64,000 bases of DNA from an uncultured Halomonas sp. (GCF_946887195.1 NZ_CAMPKE010000008.1:1-64000), one strand, 5' to 3'. Positions 9,145 through 18,368 are shown, counted from the stretch's first letter. Numbers and translations: made by a program. The notes: generated by a model not told the origin, from the letters alone.

Positions 9145-10302
9145 ATGCGTTTCGATTTTGCCACGTCCATCGATCGTCGGCAGTACCCATCGCAGAAATG
9201 GCAGCGTTACGATGACGACGTATTGCCGCTGTGGGTCGCCGACATGGACTTCGTTTCGCCGCCGGCGGTGATCGACGCGCTACAGTCTCGCGTGGCGCAT
9301 GGCGTCTTCGGCTACGGCAAGGTGCCCGGCAGCCTGCGCCGAACGCTCTGCGAATGGAGCGCCCAGCACTATCGCTGGGACATCGAACCCGATTGGCAGC
9401 TCTGGTTGCCCGGCGTGGTGCCGGCGCTGCATCTGGCTAGCCTGGCGCTGACCGAACCGGGCGACGGCGTGCTCACGGTAACGCCGATCTATCCGCCGTT
9501 TCTCAAGGTCGCCGAGCGTACCGGACGCCTGCCCCAGATTGCCGAGCTGGCGCCGCCGACGGCAATCGGCGAACCCTGGCGGCTCGACCGCGAGGCATTG
9601 GAAGCAGCGATCACCCCGCGTACCCGGCTATTGCTGTGGTGCCATCCGCACAATCCCACCGGGCGAGTCTGGCGCGACGAAGAACTGGCACTGCTCGCCG
9701 AACTCGCCGAGCGTCACGATCTGCTGATCGTCTCCGACGAGTTGCATTGCGATCTGATTCTCGATGACGACACTCACCGGCCACTGGCCGCGAGCTATCC
9801 CGAGTTGGCGAAACGCATCATCACGCTATGGGCGCCGTCGAAGACCTTCAACATCGCTGGGCTGACGTGCGCCTGCGCGGTGGTGTCCGACCCACGGCTA
9901 CGTCAACGCTTGCAGGAGGCGATGCGCGGCCTGCTGCCGGACGTCAACGTATTGGGTATGCACGCCGCCGAGGCGGCTTATGCGCAGGGCGAACCGTGGC
10001 GCCAGGCGCTGCTGGCGGTGCTGCGCGATAACCGTCAACAACTGAGCGAGCATGTCGCGCATTGGCCCGGCACCAGCTTCAGCGCTCCGCAATCCACCTA
10101 TCTGGCATGGCTGGATCTACGTCGCGCCGGGCTTGGTGACTCACCCCAGCGGGCATTGCTCGATCGAGCACGCGTGGCGCTATCCGATGGCGCCGATTTC
10201 GGCTGGCCGGGGTTCGTGCGGCTGAATTTCGGCACCCCGCCGGCGTTGCTGGAAGACGCACTGCAGCGACTCGACGAGGTGCTCGGCAAACCGGATCAGT
10301 AA
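9145..10302 (+). CDS. patB: MalY/PatB-family PLP aminotransferase (cystathionine beta-lyase type)
   Basis: A 385-residue fold-type I PLP enzyme. The active-site features are visible: HNPTG at 169-173 (Asn170), Asp198 in SDELHCDL, and the PLP lysine Lys233 in APSKTFNIAGL. N-terminal LPLWVADMDF is the MalY/PatB signature. Family members cleave C-S bonds of cystathionine or cysteine conjugates, releasing pyruvate and ammonia. The start at 9145 is preferred over an upstream in-frame ATG at 9124 because AGGAG (9135-9139) is correctly spaced. Its 3' end overlaps the convergent cnoX gene by 7 bases. Confidence 0.9.
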   Translation: MRFDFATSIDRRQYPSQKWQRYDDDVLPLWVADMDFVSPPAVIDALQSRVAHGVFGYGKVPGSLRRTLCEWSAQHYRWDIEPDWQLWLPGVVPALHLASLALTEPGDGVLTVTPIYPPFLKVAERTGRLPQIAELAPPTAIGEPWRLDREALEAAITPRTRLLLWCHPHNPTGRVWRDEELALLAELAERHDLLIVSDELHCDLILDDDTHRPLAASYPELAKRIITLWAPSKTFNIAGLTCACAVVSDPRLRQRLQEAMRGLLPDVNVLGMHAAEAAYAQGEPWRQALLAVLRDNRQQLSEHVAHWPGTSFSAPQSTYLAWLDLRRAGLGDSPQRALLDRARVALSDGADFGWPGFVRLNFGTPPALLEDALQRLDEVLGKPDQ

Positions 10303-11228
10303 AGCAACGCGAACAGCTTACGCCGATAGCCGACGGTCAGTGGGTGATCGGCGCCGAGTGCATCGAAGACACGCAGCAGGGTCAGGCGTGCGGCATCCTC
10401 GCCGTAGGCGCGATCCGTCTTCATCAGCGCGAGTAGCCCATCGAGCCCGCCTTCGTAGTGCCCGTCGGCGACCTGGCGTAGCGCGCGCTTGTAACGCGCC
10501 TCGCTATCGTCGCGACTCTCGAGTGCCGCTACTTCCTCGGCGCTCGGTGCCTCTTCGCCGAACTCGATGCGCGCACGCACGCCACGCGCCTTGGCCGCAT
10601 CGCGATGCTCCGGCGGCAAGTTGTCGAGGAGACTGCGCGCATCGTCGGCGCTGCCACCAGCCAGTGTCGCGCTGGCCAGGCTAATCTGGTAGTCGTAATG
10701 ATCGGGATTTTCCTGAGCCAACTGACGATAGATCGCCTGGGCGGTCGCGGTATCGCCAGCGGCGAGCGCCGCTTCGGCCTGCTCCTCGGGACTGGCCGGG
10801 ATGTCTTGCGGCGCTTCGATGTACTGCGCCAGCCACTCGCGAATCTGTTTCTCGGGCAGCGCGCCCTGAAACTGATCGAAGAGCTGGCCCTGCATGATCA
10901 ATTTGACATCGGGCACCGAGCGGATGCCCAACTGGGCGGCGATCTGCTGATGCTCCTCGATATTGAGCTTGGCCAGTATGAAGGCGCCGGCATACTCATG
11001 GGCCAGCTTTTCCAGCACCGGCATGAGATTCTTGCAGGGTTCGCACCAGGGCGCCCAGCAGTCGAGTAACACCGGAGTCTGTACCGAGCCTTCCAATACC
11101 ACCTGCTGGAAATTCGACATGTCGACATCGACGATGTAATTCGCCGGATCGGCTGAAGCGGAATTCGTTTGTGCGGAGCCCTCCGGCGTATTGAGTGGGG
11201 CACCGGTACGGGGGTCGACGATCGGCAT
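10296..11228 (-). CDS. cnoX: chaperedoxin CnoX/YbbN (thioredoxin-TPR co-chaperone)
   Basis: A 310-residue protein with an N-terminal thioredoxin domain (about 32-140) and C-terminal TPR-like helices (about 150-305), the CnoX/YbbN architecture. The active site reads WAPWCEPC, with Cys62 and Cys65, so it keeps a full CxxC motif, whereas E. coli CnoX has lost the first cysteine. CnoX protects unfolded proteins under oxidative chlorine stress and passes them to GroEL or DnaK. It is convergent with and overlaps the patB gene. Confidence 0.9.
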   Translation of the reverse strand: MPIVDPRTGAPLNTPEGSAQTNSASADPANYIVDVDMSNFQQVVLEGSVQTPVLLDCWAPWCEPCKNLMPVLEKLAHEYAGAFILAKLNIEEHQQIAAQLGIRSVPDVKLIMQGQLFDQFQGALPEKQIREWLAQYIEAPQDIPASPEEQAEAALAAGDTATAQAIYRQLAQENPDHYDYQISLASATLAGGSADDARSLLDNLPPEHRDAAKARGVRARIEFGEEAPSAEEVAALESRDDSEARYKRALRQVADGHYEGGLDGLLALMKTDRAYGEDAARLTLLRVFDALGADHPLTVGYRRKLFALLY

Positions 11229-11317
11229 AGCGCTTGGCCTTGTGAAATGACAATTGAGAGTGGCGGTTTGCTATCAAAATGCGGGTGAAATGCTCGGTAT
11301 TCAAGGTAGAAAAAGTA

Positions 11318-12115
11318 ATGAAACGAACGAGTGCGCGAGTACTGCGTGGACTGGGATTGCTGCTACTGACATTGATCCTGCTGCTGGCCGGCCCGCTATT
11401 CATGTTGGCTGGGCCACAGATTGATCTCGGCAGCCACTGGGCGAGCGCCGATCGCTCATCGACTGGGTTGGCGCCGCTACCGGAGCGTACGCCCGAGGCC
11501 GTGGTACAAATTTATGCGGCGCGCGCCTTCAATTGGCGAGGCGCGTTCGGCGTGCATACCTGGATCGCCACCAAGCCCGCGGATGCCTCGAGTTATCGAG
11601 TACACCAAGTGACCCGGTGGAGCCATCCCGGCACATCGTCGCGTCGCAGCGTTCCCGACCGTGCCTGGTTCGGCAACTCGCCATGGCTGCTGGCCGATTA
11701 CCGGGGCGCTGCGGCGGCACGGATGATTCCGCAGATCACCGATGCCGTGGCCGCCTATCCGCTTGCCGGCCACTACCGGGCTTGGCCTGGCCCCAACAGC
11801 AATACCTTCGTCGCCTGGGTCGTAAAGCAAGTGCCTGGCCTGCGTGTGCAGATGCCGGCTCTTGCCGTGGGCAAGGATTACCTGATCGGCGGTCCGCTCG
11901 CCGCAACGCCTAGCGGCAGCGGCTATCAATTCGCCCTGGGTGGTGTGCTCGGCATTCTGGTGGCGCTGGAAGAGGGCATCGAAATCAACTTGCTGGGCCT
12001 GACGCTGGGTGTGGATTTCACCGCCCCGGCATTAAAACTGCCGGGTATCGGCCGGGTGGGATTTCCGCAGCCGGTGATGGGTACTACCGATCTTGCAACG
12101 AAAGCGAACCGATGA
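11318..12115 (+). CDS. DUF3750 protein, membrane-anchored
   Basis: A 265-residue protein with one N-terminal membrane segment (about 12-32, LLLLTLILLLAGPLFMLA) followed by a periplasmic domain. The family blocks VVQIYAARAFNWRGAFGVHTW, YPLAGHYRAWPGPNSNTF and a Gly-rich LALGGVLG region match DUF3750; the His and Asn residues there resemble a small hydrolase site, but no activity is known. ATG 11318 is preferred over 11279. The last about 12 codons and the stop lie in the most degenerate unit of the neighbouring tRNA-derived repeat array, so the C-terminus may have been replaced by repeat sequence. Confidence 0.8.
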   Translation: MKRTSARVLRGLGLLLLTLILLLAGPLFMLAGPQIDLGSHWASADRSSTGLAPLPERTPEAVVQIYAARAFNWRGAFGVHTWIATKPADASSYRVHQVTRWSHPGTSSRRSVPDRAWFGNSPWLLADYRGAAAARMIPQITDAVAAYPLAGHYRAWPGPNSNTFVAWVVKQVPGLRVQMPALAVGKDYLIGGPLAATPSGSGYQFALGGVLGILVALEEGIEINLLGLTLGVDFTAPALKLPGIGRVGFPQPVMGTTDLATKANR

Positions 12116-12135
12116 CCTTCGGGTCATGCCGGCAC

Positions 12136-12169
12136 AAAAAAACGACACTCAGAGAGCATCGGTTTTTTC
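12136..12169 (-). terminator. terminator-like hairpin of the third repeat unit
   Basis: Nearly identical to the hairpin directly after the tRNA but with one C deleted in the stem (ACGA against ATCGGT). It is followed on the minus strand by a run of T. It is also positioned after the DUF3750 gene on the plus strand, where GGTTTTTTCTT could end that transcript. Confidence 0.5.
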
Positions 12170-12241
12170 TTAATTTGGTAGCGGGGACCGCCGATGTTGA
12201 AACGAGAGGGAACCGATGACCTTCGGGCCATGGCTACCAAC

Positions 12242-12266
12242 AAAAAACCGACCCTGTTGGATCGGC
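12242..12266 (-). terminator. terminator-like hairpin of the second repeat unit
   Basis: CCGA (12248-12251) pairs with TCGG (12262-12265), with an inner CC/GG pairing, and is followed on the minus strand by six T. The loop sequence differs from the other two hairpins, while the outer stem is kept. Confidence 0.55.
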
Positions 12267-12341
12267 TTCTCGAAACTTGGTAGCGGGGACCGCCGATGTT
12301 GAAACGAGAGGGAACCGATGACCTTCGGGTCATGCCGGCAC

Positions 12342-12374
12342 AAAAAAACCGACACTCAGAGAGCATCGGTTTTT
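12342..12374 (-). terminator. terminator of the initiator tRNA gene
   Basis: ACCGA (12348-12352) pairs with TCGGT (12366-12370), with A/T pairs extending the base and an inner CTC/GAG helix. On the minus strand it ends in seven T, starting 8 bases after the encoded CCA. Confidence 0.75.
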
Positions 12375-12381
12375 CTTAATT

Positions 12382-12458
<77 letters not shown>

Positions 12459-12474
12459 TCAGATTGTGCGACGC

Positions 12475-12502
12475 ATTATAGGCGAATACCGCACGGGGTC
12501 AA
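12475..12502 (-). promoter_or_regulatory. sigma-70 promoter of the initiator tRNA gene
   Basis: TTGACC (12497-12502) and TATAAT (12475-12480) are separated by 16 bases. A GC-rich discriminator (GCGTCGC) follows the -10 box, as in stringently controlled stable-RNA promoters. The tRNA starts 17 bases further on. In the rest of the gap up to 12635 I see only the leader of phaB. Confidence 0.85.
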
Positions 12503-12635
12503 GGGTTTATTCGTGCGTTCGCGCGTTCGATGGAAATTCAACCATACTGCCAGGGAGGGGTGTCATCGCGGTGGCATCCCGGCCATTCGGAACTGATCGA
12601 ATCAGTCCAAGCATCACGACTCAGGGAGAGACAAG

Positions 12636-13382
12636 ATGACTCAAACAACCCCCGTCGCCTGGGTAACCGGCGGTACCGGCGGTATCGGTACCGCTATCTG
12701 CGAAGCGTTGGCCAAGGAGGGCTATCAAGTCGTGGCGGGTTATCATAATCCCGACAAGGCCAAGGCGTGGCTGGAAGACCGGCGCGCCGACGGATACGAC
12801 AATATCTCACTCTCCGGCGCCAACCTGATCGATTACGAGTCCTGCGAAGCCGGCGTTCGCGACATTCTCGAGCGGCATGGCCCGGTCAACGTGCTGGTCA
12901 ATTGTGCCGGGATCACTCGCGATACCACGCTCAAGAAGATGAGCCCCGAACAGTGGCACGAGGTAATCGACTGCAACCTCAATAGCGTGTTCAACACCTG
13001 TCGCTGCGTCATCGAGGGCATGCTCGAAGCGGGTTACGGGCGCATCGTCAATATCTCATCGATCAATGGCCGCAAGGGGCAGTTCGGCCAGGCCAACTAT
13101 GCCGCCGCCAAGGCCGGCATGCATGGCCTGACCATGTCGCTGGCGCAGGAGACCGCTACCAAGGGCATCACCGTCAATACCCTGTCGCCAGGCTATATCG
13201 CCACCGATATGATTATGAATATCCCCGAGAAAGTGCGCGAGGCGATTCGCGAGACGATACCGGTCAAGCGCTACGGCACGCCGCAGGAGATTGCGCGGGC
13301 GGTGACTTTCCTGGCTCACCGCGATTCAGGATTCATCACCGGGGCGAACCTGGACATCAATGGCGGTCAGTTCATGGGCTGA
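12636..13382 (+). CDS. phaB: acetoacetyl-CoA reductase (PHA synthesis)
   Basis: A 248-residue short-chain dehydrogenase: TGGTGGIG cofactor motif (11-18), NAG at 89-92, and the catalytic Ser142, Tyr155 and Lys159 (QANYAAAKAG). QFGQANYAAAKAGMHG and ALAKEGYQVVAGYHNPDKA are typical of PhaB/PhbB, which reduces acetoacetyl-CoA to (R)-3-hydroxybutyryl-CoA with NADPH. It stands alone without phaA or phaC here, which is common in halomonads. A good AGGGAGAG site precedes the ATG, and a strong terminator follows. Confidence 0.93.
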   Translation: MTQTTPVAWVTGGTGGIGTAICEALAKEGYQVVAGYHNPDKAKAWLEDRRADGYDNISLSGANLIDYESCEAGVRDILERHGPVNVLVNCAGITRDTTLKKMSPEQWHEVIDCNLNSVFNTCRCVIEGMLEAGYGRIVNISSINGRKGQFGQANYAAAKAGMHGLTMSLAQETATKGITVNTLSPGYIATDMIMNIPEKVREAIRETIPVKRYGTPQEIARAVTFLAHRDSGFITGANLDINGGQFMG

Positions 13383-13406
13383 GCCGGCATCGTTTCGAAA
13401 ACAAGC

Positions 13407-13443
13407 CAGGACGCAAGGCATCGGCCTTGCGTCCTGTTTTTTC
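13407..13443 (+). terminator. terminator after phaB
   Basis: CAGGACGCAAGGC (13407-13419) pairs perfectly with GCCTTGCGTCCTG (13424-13436), loop ATCG, followed by TTTTTT. It lies between phaB and the convergent DUF349 gene. Confidence 0.92.
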
Positions 13444-13460
13444 GACTGGGATCGGCTGCG

Positions 13461-16232
13461 TCAGGAATGAGACAGCCGCGCCAGTTGGGTCAGCGATATG
13501 TCCAGCTCGCCGACGACCCGTGACCATGCCGGTGGTGGGACGGGGCCGGTGGCAAGGATGGCGCATAGCACACCATGCAATTCATCGGCCTTGTTCATAT
13601 CGGCCTTGCCCAGCCCTTCGTTGAGCCTTTCGACTTGTATTGCCAGGCGCAGCGGCTCATCTTCCCGGCTGATTCGTTCACCAGCCAGCAACATTAGATG
13701 AACCCGCAGGCGGGATAGCTTCTCTTCGACACGCGCCCGCTGCGGCGGGGCCTGGCGTGCCGCATTACGCTGCTCGTGAGCGTTACGCATGGCGTCGCCA
13801 AGCTCGCCGCCGGCCTCGACGGTTTCGGCGGGCTGGCCATCGAGGACACGAGCGTCGGCCTGCAAATGCGCATCGAGCAGGGGGTTCAATGCTTGCCAAT
13901 GCTCTATGCGTTCGCTTAGTGCCAGGCGCGAAAGTTGCTCTCGCCGGGCGCGCACGATACCCATCCAGCGCCGTCGCATGCCTTCGCTGCGCCGACCGGA
14001 AGGCAGCGGCTCCAGCCCCTCGGCCTCGGCAATGGCTTGGTCGAGCGTCCTGGTGTCAGTGCTCGCAGTGGGCTGCCAGGCATCGATCCGCTCGATCAGG
14101 ACCTGCATGGCATCGAGATGATCGCGGGCGCGCTGGGCGCGGTTGTCCCGCTCGCTTTCGCGGGCGGCGAAAATGTTGTCGCAGAGCCCGCGGAACTCCC
14201 GCCACAGCGCTTGCTCCTCGCCTTTCGGTGCGCGACCGAGTTCGCGCCAGCGGCGCTGTAGGGCCTTGGCCTGTTCGGCACGTTGAGCGGCGGGCGACGT
14301 AGCGGCCCGCAGGATGCGTGCCTCTTCGATGAGTTGCTGCTTGGCCGAGGCGATCTGCAGGGCGCGCTGGTCGATCAGCGCCTGCAGCGCATGGCGTATT
14401 CTGCCGAAGCGGCGACCGATGCTCTGGGCCTGCTCGCGGGGCACCGGCGAAAAAAGCTGCCACTGCTCGCGGGCGCGATCGCGTATCTGGCGCAGGCTGT
14501 CCGGATCGGCATGCGGATCGGGATTGTCGAGCAGGGCTTCGAGCTGGGTACATAGCGTCTCGCGTGCGGCCAGGTTCTGCTGGCGCTGCCGGTCACGCGC
14601 CTCGCGCCACGGTGCGAGCCGCTCATGGATGCGATCCGAGGCCGCGCGAAAACGCACCGACAGCTGATGGTTGGCGGCCGCATCGCCGAGCTCTCGCCAT
14701 TCCTTGATCAGCCGCTGGTGCTGGCGATCGAGAGCGGCGTCGTCCAGGGCGGTATCATCGGCCAGCCGGTCGATGGCCTGGATCAGTTGATCGCGTTTGG
14801 GTCCGGCGACGAAGCCGCGCCAGTCGCGCAACTCGGCAAGCTGCGCGCCGAGGCGCTTGAGCGTGGGTTGATGCCGCCGGCGCGACTCAGGGTCGAGCGC
14901 CTCGAAGCGCTGGCGCAGGCTCTGGTGCAGTCGGCTGGCCTGCTTGAAAGCGCCACGCTCGAGCAGCCGTTCGAGCTCGTCGATATCCGCCGCGATGCGT
15001 TCGGCCTGCGCGGCGTGATCGTCGCCCTGCGAGGAGGCGTCGAGGCGCTCGCGAACGCGTGCCAGGAGTGGGGAGGGAGGCAGGTCGTCAGGCCACTCCA
15101 GGCTAGCGACAATCTGGTGCAGGCGCGCATCGTCCGCCTGTTGCAAGGCATCCTTCAGTGTGCCGGTGTGCTGTTCCAGGCGCTCCCAAGCACGGCTGAT
15201 TCGGTCGTGCTCGGCCAGCGCTTCGACATAGCGCTGGCTGAGTGCCGTCTCGGGGGCATGCTGATCCGAGAGCGCTTGCCAGCGGCTCGCCAGCAGGCGC
15301 TTCTGGGCATGCAGACTAGCTACATCCTGAGCGGTCAGGTGCTTTTCCTGACGTAGTCCGGCCAGCGTTTCTTCGAGCGCCTCGATCAGCGACTGGCGGG
15401 TGCCGTCAGCGTCGCTGCGCCGCTGATCGGCGGCGGAGGCCGCTTGATGCTGAGTGTCATGATCGCTGATGACCTTGCGACAGCGCAGGCAGGCGTCTTG
15501 ATAACGCCGCTCCTGCTCGGCGCTGGGCGAGTCGGTCAGGTGATTCCATTCCCGCTGCAAGTGTCGATAGCGCCCTGCGTAAAGCGGCTCCCAGGCATGC
15601 TGGGCATGCTGTTCGAGTGCATCGAGAATGCGCTCGCGCTCGGCGCGCCGCGCTTGCCCTTGGGCGATGTCCTCACGCAGGCGATTCAGACGCTCGCGAG
15701 CCAGGCGAGCGACCTGCTTGTCGCGGCGGGCCTGCCGCGCCAGGCGGGCCAGGCCCTCTTCGCTGGTGACGCGCTCGGCGGCGGCATGGCGAACCGCAGC
15801 GATACCGTTTTCGCAGGCTTGGCGGATCAGCGCGTTCTCGTCATCGAGGCGCGCCAGCGCGGCCAGACGCAACGCCTGATTATCGCCATGCAGGGCGAGC
15901 TCGGCGAGCGTGGCGGGGTGGTCGATACGCTCGATCAGCGCCTGCCGGGTAGCCAGCGGTGTGCTGCCATCGCGACCCGCAAGTAGCGCTATCAGGCGCG
16001 CGCGCCATTCGGGCGAGGCATGGGTCATTTGCAGCGCTAGCAGCCTGGCCGGATCGTCCAGGCAGGCCAGCGCCGCCTGGCGAACCTCGCTGTCTTCATC
16101 GCCGGCAAGCCGCTCGAGGCGCTCACGATCCTGTGGTTGTTGGGCATCGAGGCGTGACACCGCCTGTCGTCGGACGGCGGGGTCGCGGTGTTGCCAACGA
16201 GGCGCAAAGAAACGACGAAAGAGTGCTGACAT
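13461..16232 (-). CDS. large DUF349 protein with N-terminal HEAT-like repeats
   Basis: A 923-residue soluble protein. Residues about 1-190 are short HEAT-like repeats (for example RQAALACLDDPARLLAL and LRLAALARLDDENALIRQA). The rest is helical and rich in Arg, Gln, Ala and Glu, with several DUF349 helix units of the type W..L..aP....... LW..F (GRAPKGEEQALWREFRGLCD at about 730). It is probably a long coiled-coil or spectrin-like rod. The ATG at 16232 (MSALFRRFFAPRW) is chosen over a TTG 59 codons upstream. It is divergent from minCDE; function unknown. Confidence 0.85.
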   Translation of the reverse strand: MSALFRRFFAPRWQHRDPAVRRQAVSRLDAQQPQDRERLERLAGDEDSEVRQAALACLDDPARLLALQMTHASPEWRARLIALLAGRDGSTPLATRQALIERIDHPATLAELALHGDNQALRLAALARLDDENALIRQACENGIAAVRHAAAERVTSEEGLARLARQARRDKQVARLARERLNRLREDIAQGQARRAERERILDALEQHAQHAWEPLYAGRYRHLQREWNHLTDSPSAEQERRYQDACLRCRKVISDHDTQHQAASAADQRRSDADGTRQSLIEALEETLAGLRQEKHLTAQDVASLHAQKRLLASRWQALSDQHAPETALSQRYVEALAEHDRISRAWERLEQHTGTLKDALQQADDARLHQIVASLEWPDDLPPSPLLARVRERLDASSQGDDHAAQAERIAADIDELERLLERGAFKQASRLHQSLRQRFEALDPESRRRHQPTLKRLGAQLAELRDWRGFVAGPKRDQLIQAIDRLADDTALDDAALDRQHQRLIKEWRELGDAAANHQLSVRFRAASDRIHERLAPWREARDRQRQQNLAARETLCTQLEALLDNPDPHADPDSLRQIRDRAREQWQLFSPVPREQAQSIGRRFGRIRHALQALIDQRALQIASAKQQLIEEARILRAATSPAAQRAEQAKALQRRWRELGRAPKGEEQALWREFRGLCDNIFAARESERDNRAQRARDHLDAMQVLIERIDAWQPTASTDTRTLDQAIAEAEGLEPLPSGRRSEGMRRRWMGIVRARREQLSRLALSERIEHWQALNPLLDAHLQADARVLDGQPAETVEAGGELGDAMRNAHEQRNAARQAPPQRARVEEKLSRLRVHLMLLAGERISREDEPLRLAIQVERLNEGLGKADMNKADELHGVLCAILATGPVPPPAWSRVVGELDISLTQLARLSHS

Positions 16233-16455
16233 GGGTGGACACGCGTCCCTGATAGAGTTCTGAATGATGATGTCGAGTGCCGGGCGGCCTCCACTGCCGC
16301 GCTCTCCTATATAAGCATGGGCGACAAGCGGGCGAAAGCCCGGGGCGTCGGCACGCGGCGACACTGACAAGCCACGTCGCCTGGGCGTATGATCAGTTGC
16401 AGTCGGCAAGCCCCTCGCTTAGTTTTAGTCACATTATCCGACGCGGAGAATGGCA

Positions 16456-17193
16456 ATGAGCCTCAACGTGGACAGGGCAGGTTCTGCCTTTACTTTCAAA
16501 GGCGGCATGCTGCCCATGACGGTCATGGAGCTGGTCAGCGCGGATCCCGAGCGAATCCGCGAGCAACTGGCCGGCAAACTCAGCCAATCTCCGGCGTTCT
16601 TTCAGCATACGCCAGTCGTGCTGAGCGTGGAAAAACTCGACGAGCCGCATTTGGCGCTGGAGCGTATCTGCGCCGTGTGCCGCGCTCACAAGCTGCTGCC
16701 GGTGGCGGTGCGCGGTGGCAGCGATCCGGTCAAGCAGTCGGCCTGGGCGTTGGGGCTGGGCTGGTTTCCGCCGCAGGAGGATCGCTCGCGCACATTGGAA
16801 AGCGTCGCGCCATCGGTGCCGCCCGAGGAGCCAAGCCGCTCCGCGACCGCTAGCGTGGCCTCGGTGGGCAGTCGCATCCATCGCGGCACGGTGCGCTCCG
16901 GCCAGCAGGTCAGCGCCCCCGATGGCGACCTGGTGGTGCTGGGTTCGGTCAACGCCGGCGCCGAAGTCCTCGCCGGCGGCAACGTGCATGTCTATGGCGC
17001 GCTGCGCGGGCGGGCGCTGGCCGGTATCCGTGGCGATCGCGATGCCGGCATCTTCTGCCATGAGCTGCATGGCGAGTTGCTCTCGCTGGCCGGCAATTAC
17101 AAACGTCTCGAGGACATCGATCCGCAACTGCTCGGCAAGGCGGTTCAGGTGCGCCTCAACGACGATCAGTTGACTATCACCCCGCTGGTATGA
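16456..17193 (+). CDS. minC: septum site-determining protein MinC
   Basis: A 245-residue protein. The N-terminal domain (about 1-100) has FTFKGGMLPMTVMEL, and after a Ser/Pro linker the C-terminal beta-helix domain (about 135-235) has the MinC blocks RSGQQVSAPDGDLVVLGSVN and GAEVLAGGNVHVYGALRGRA. MinC inhibits FtsZ polymerisation at the poles and is recruited by MinD. The ATG at 16456 is preferred over 16450 because GGAG (16445-16448) is then 7 bases away. It is the first gene of minCDE. Confidence 0.96.
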   Translation: MSLNVDRAGSAFTFKGGMLPMTVMELVSADPERIREQLAGKLSQSPAFFQHTPVVLSVEKLDEPHLALERICAVCRAHKLLPVAVRGGSDPVKQSAWALGLGWFPPQEDRSRTLESVAPSVPPEEPSRSATASVASVGSRIHRGTVRSGQQVSAPDGDLVVLGSVNAGAEVLAGGNVHVYGALRGRALAGIRGDRDAGIFCHELHGELLSLAGNYKRLEDIDPQLLGKAVQVRLNDDQLTITPLV

Positions 17194-17239
17194 CCCGTGG
17201 GGCCTTGACGATCATCCAACTAGCAACAGGAAGCTTACC

Positions 17240-18058
17240 TTGGCCAAGATTATTGTAGTGACCTCCGGCAAGGGCGGGGTCGGCAAGACCACCAGTGCGG
17301 CAGCCATTGCCACCGGGCTGGCACTGCGCGGTAACAAGACGGTGGTGATCGATTTCGACGTGGGTCTGCGTAATCTCGACCTGATCATGGGTTGCGAACG
17401 TCGCGTGGTGTACGACCTGATCAACGTGATTCAGGGCGAGGCCGGCCTCAACCAGGCGATGATCCGCGACAAGCGCGTCGACAATCTGCACATCCTGCCG
17501 GCCTCCCAGACCCGCGACAAGGATGCGCTGACTGCCGAAGGCGTCGAGAAGGTGCTCGATACACTCAGCAAGGATTTCGATTACGTGGTCTGCGACTCGC
17601 CGGCGGGCATCGAGCGCGGCGCCCAACTGGCCATGTATTACGCCGACGAGGCGGTCGTGGTGACCAACCCCGAAGTCTCCTCGGTGCGCGACTCCGATCG
17701 TATTCTCGGCCTGCTGTCCTCGAAGTCCCGCCGTGCCGAGCAGAACCTCGACCCGGTCAAGGAGCATCTGCTGATCACGCGCTACGACCCGGAGCGGGTC
17801 AGCGACGGCGATATGCTCAACCTCGAGGATATCCAGGAAATCCTGGCGATCAACCTGATCGGCCTCATCCCCGAGTCCGAAGCGGTGTTGCGTGCCTCCA
17901 ACCAGGGGGTGCCGGTAACTCACGACCAGAAGAGCGATGCCGGTCAGGCCTATACCGACACCGTATCGCGCCTGCTGGGCGAAGACGTGCCGTTACGTTT
18001 CCATGAATACCAGAAGAAGGGTCTGCTCTCTCGCATGTTCGGAGGAGGTCGTCGGTGA
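17240..18058 (+). CDS. minD: septum site-determining ATPase MinD
   Basis: A 272-residue ParA/MinD ATPase. The deviant Walker A is [11 protein letters not shown] (Lys11 and Lys16). The C-terminal amphipathic membrane-targeting helix reads [14 protein letters not shown]. It binds ATP, dimerises on the membrane, carries MinC and oscillates under MinE. The start is TTG (17240), supported by AGGAAG 10 bases before and by the family start [18 protein letters not shown]. The stop overlaps the minE start (GTGA). Confidence 0.97.
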   Translation: MAKIIVVTSGKGGVGKTTSAAAIATGLALRGNKTVVIDFDVGLRNLDLIMGCERRVVYDLINVIQGEAGLNQAMIRDKRVDNLHILPASQTRDKDALTAEGVEKVLDTLSKDFDYVVCDSPAGIERGAQLAMYYADEAVVVTNPEVSSVRDSDRILGLLSSKSRRAEQNLDPVKEHLLITRYDPERVSDGDMLNLEDIQEILAINLIGLIPESEAVLRASNQGVPVTHDQKSDAGQAYTDTVSRLLGEDVPLRFHEYQKKGLLSRMFGGGRR

Positions 18059-18303
18059 AGTTACTCGAATTCCTCAAGCGTGAACGCAAGAAGTCGGCAT
18101 CGGTCGCCAAGGAACGCCTGCAGATCATCGTCGCTCACCAGCGTAGCCAGCGCGACCAGCCGGACTACATGCCGATGCTGGAGAAGGAGCTGCTGGAAGT
18201 GATTCGACGCTACGTCAACGTCGATCAGGAGGCGATCAACATCAGTCTCGATCGTGAGGACGATTGCTCCGTGCTGGAACTCAACGTCACTCTGCCGCGC
18301 TAG
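18055..18303 (+). CDS. minE: cell division topological specificity factor MinE
   Basis: An 82-residue protein starting at GTG inside the minD stop. The N-terminal membrane/MinD-binding part has [25 protein letters not shown] sequence (residues about 11-30) and the C-terminal part forms the dimerising topological specificity domain. MinE stimulates MinD ATPase activity and sets the pole-to-pole oscillation. Last gene of the min operon. Confidence 0.97.
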   Translation: MKLLEFLKRERKKSASVAKERLQIIVAHQRSQRDQPDYMPMLEKELLEVIRRYVNVDQEAINISLDREDDCSVLELNVTLPR

Positions 18304-18368
18304 TCGCGGCTGAGTGGTAGGCATAGCTGTGCTAGGCTGAGCGTTTTTGGCAGGCGTGGAGAGCGCTC

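Larger units (their letters stand above)
12079..12381 (-). repeat. tandem array of tRNA-fMet 3'-fragment plus terminator units
   Basis: Read from the tRNA, two well-kept units (12278-12333 and 12176-12231) each carry the tRNA 3' end (15 bases, TGGTAGCGGGGACCG on the plus strand) and the anticodon-stem/variable/T-arm segment GAACCGATGACCTTCGGG, separated by an extra 19 bases in place of the T loop. A third, more degenerate unit (about 12079-12127) overlaps the end of the DUF3750 gene. Each unit is followed by a stem-loop with a T tract. The period is 102-104 bases. The arrangement is similar in kind to the tyrT repeats of E. coli. Confidence 0.85.

Noticed and set aside
12124..12366. 80-residue minus-strand reading frame with a repeated block RSSVPSRFNIGGPRYQ
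   Set aside because: It is the translation of the tRNA-derived repeat units and terminators; the amino-acid repeat comes from the DNA repeat.
13461..16409. 59-residue N-terminal extension of the DUF349 protein from TTG 16409
   Set aside because: It is rich in Arg, Gly and Pro, overlaps the divergent promoter region of minC, and precedes a plausible ATG at 16232.
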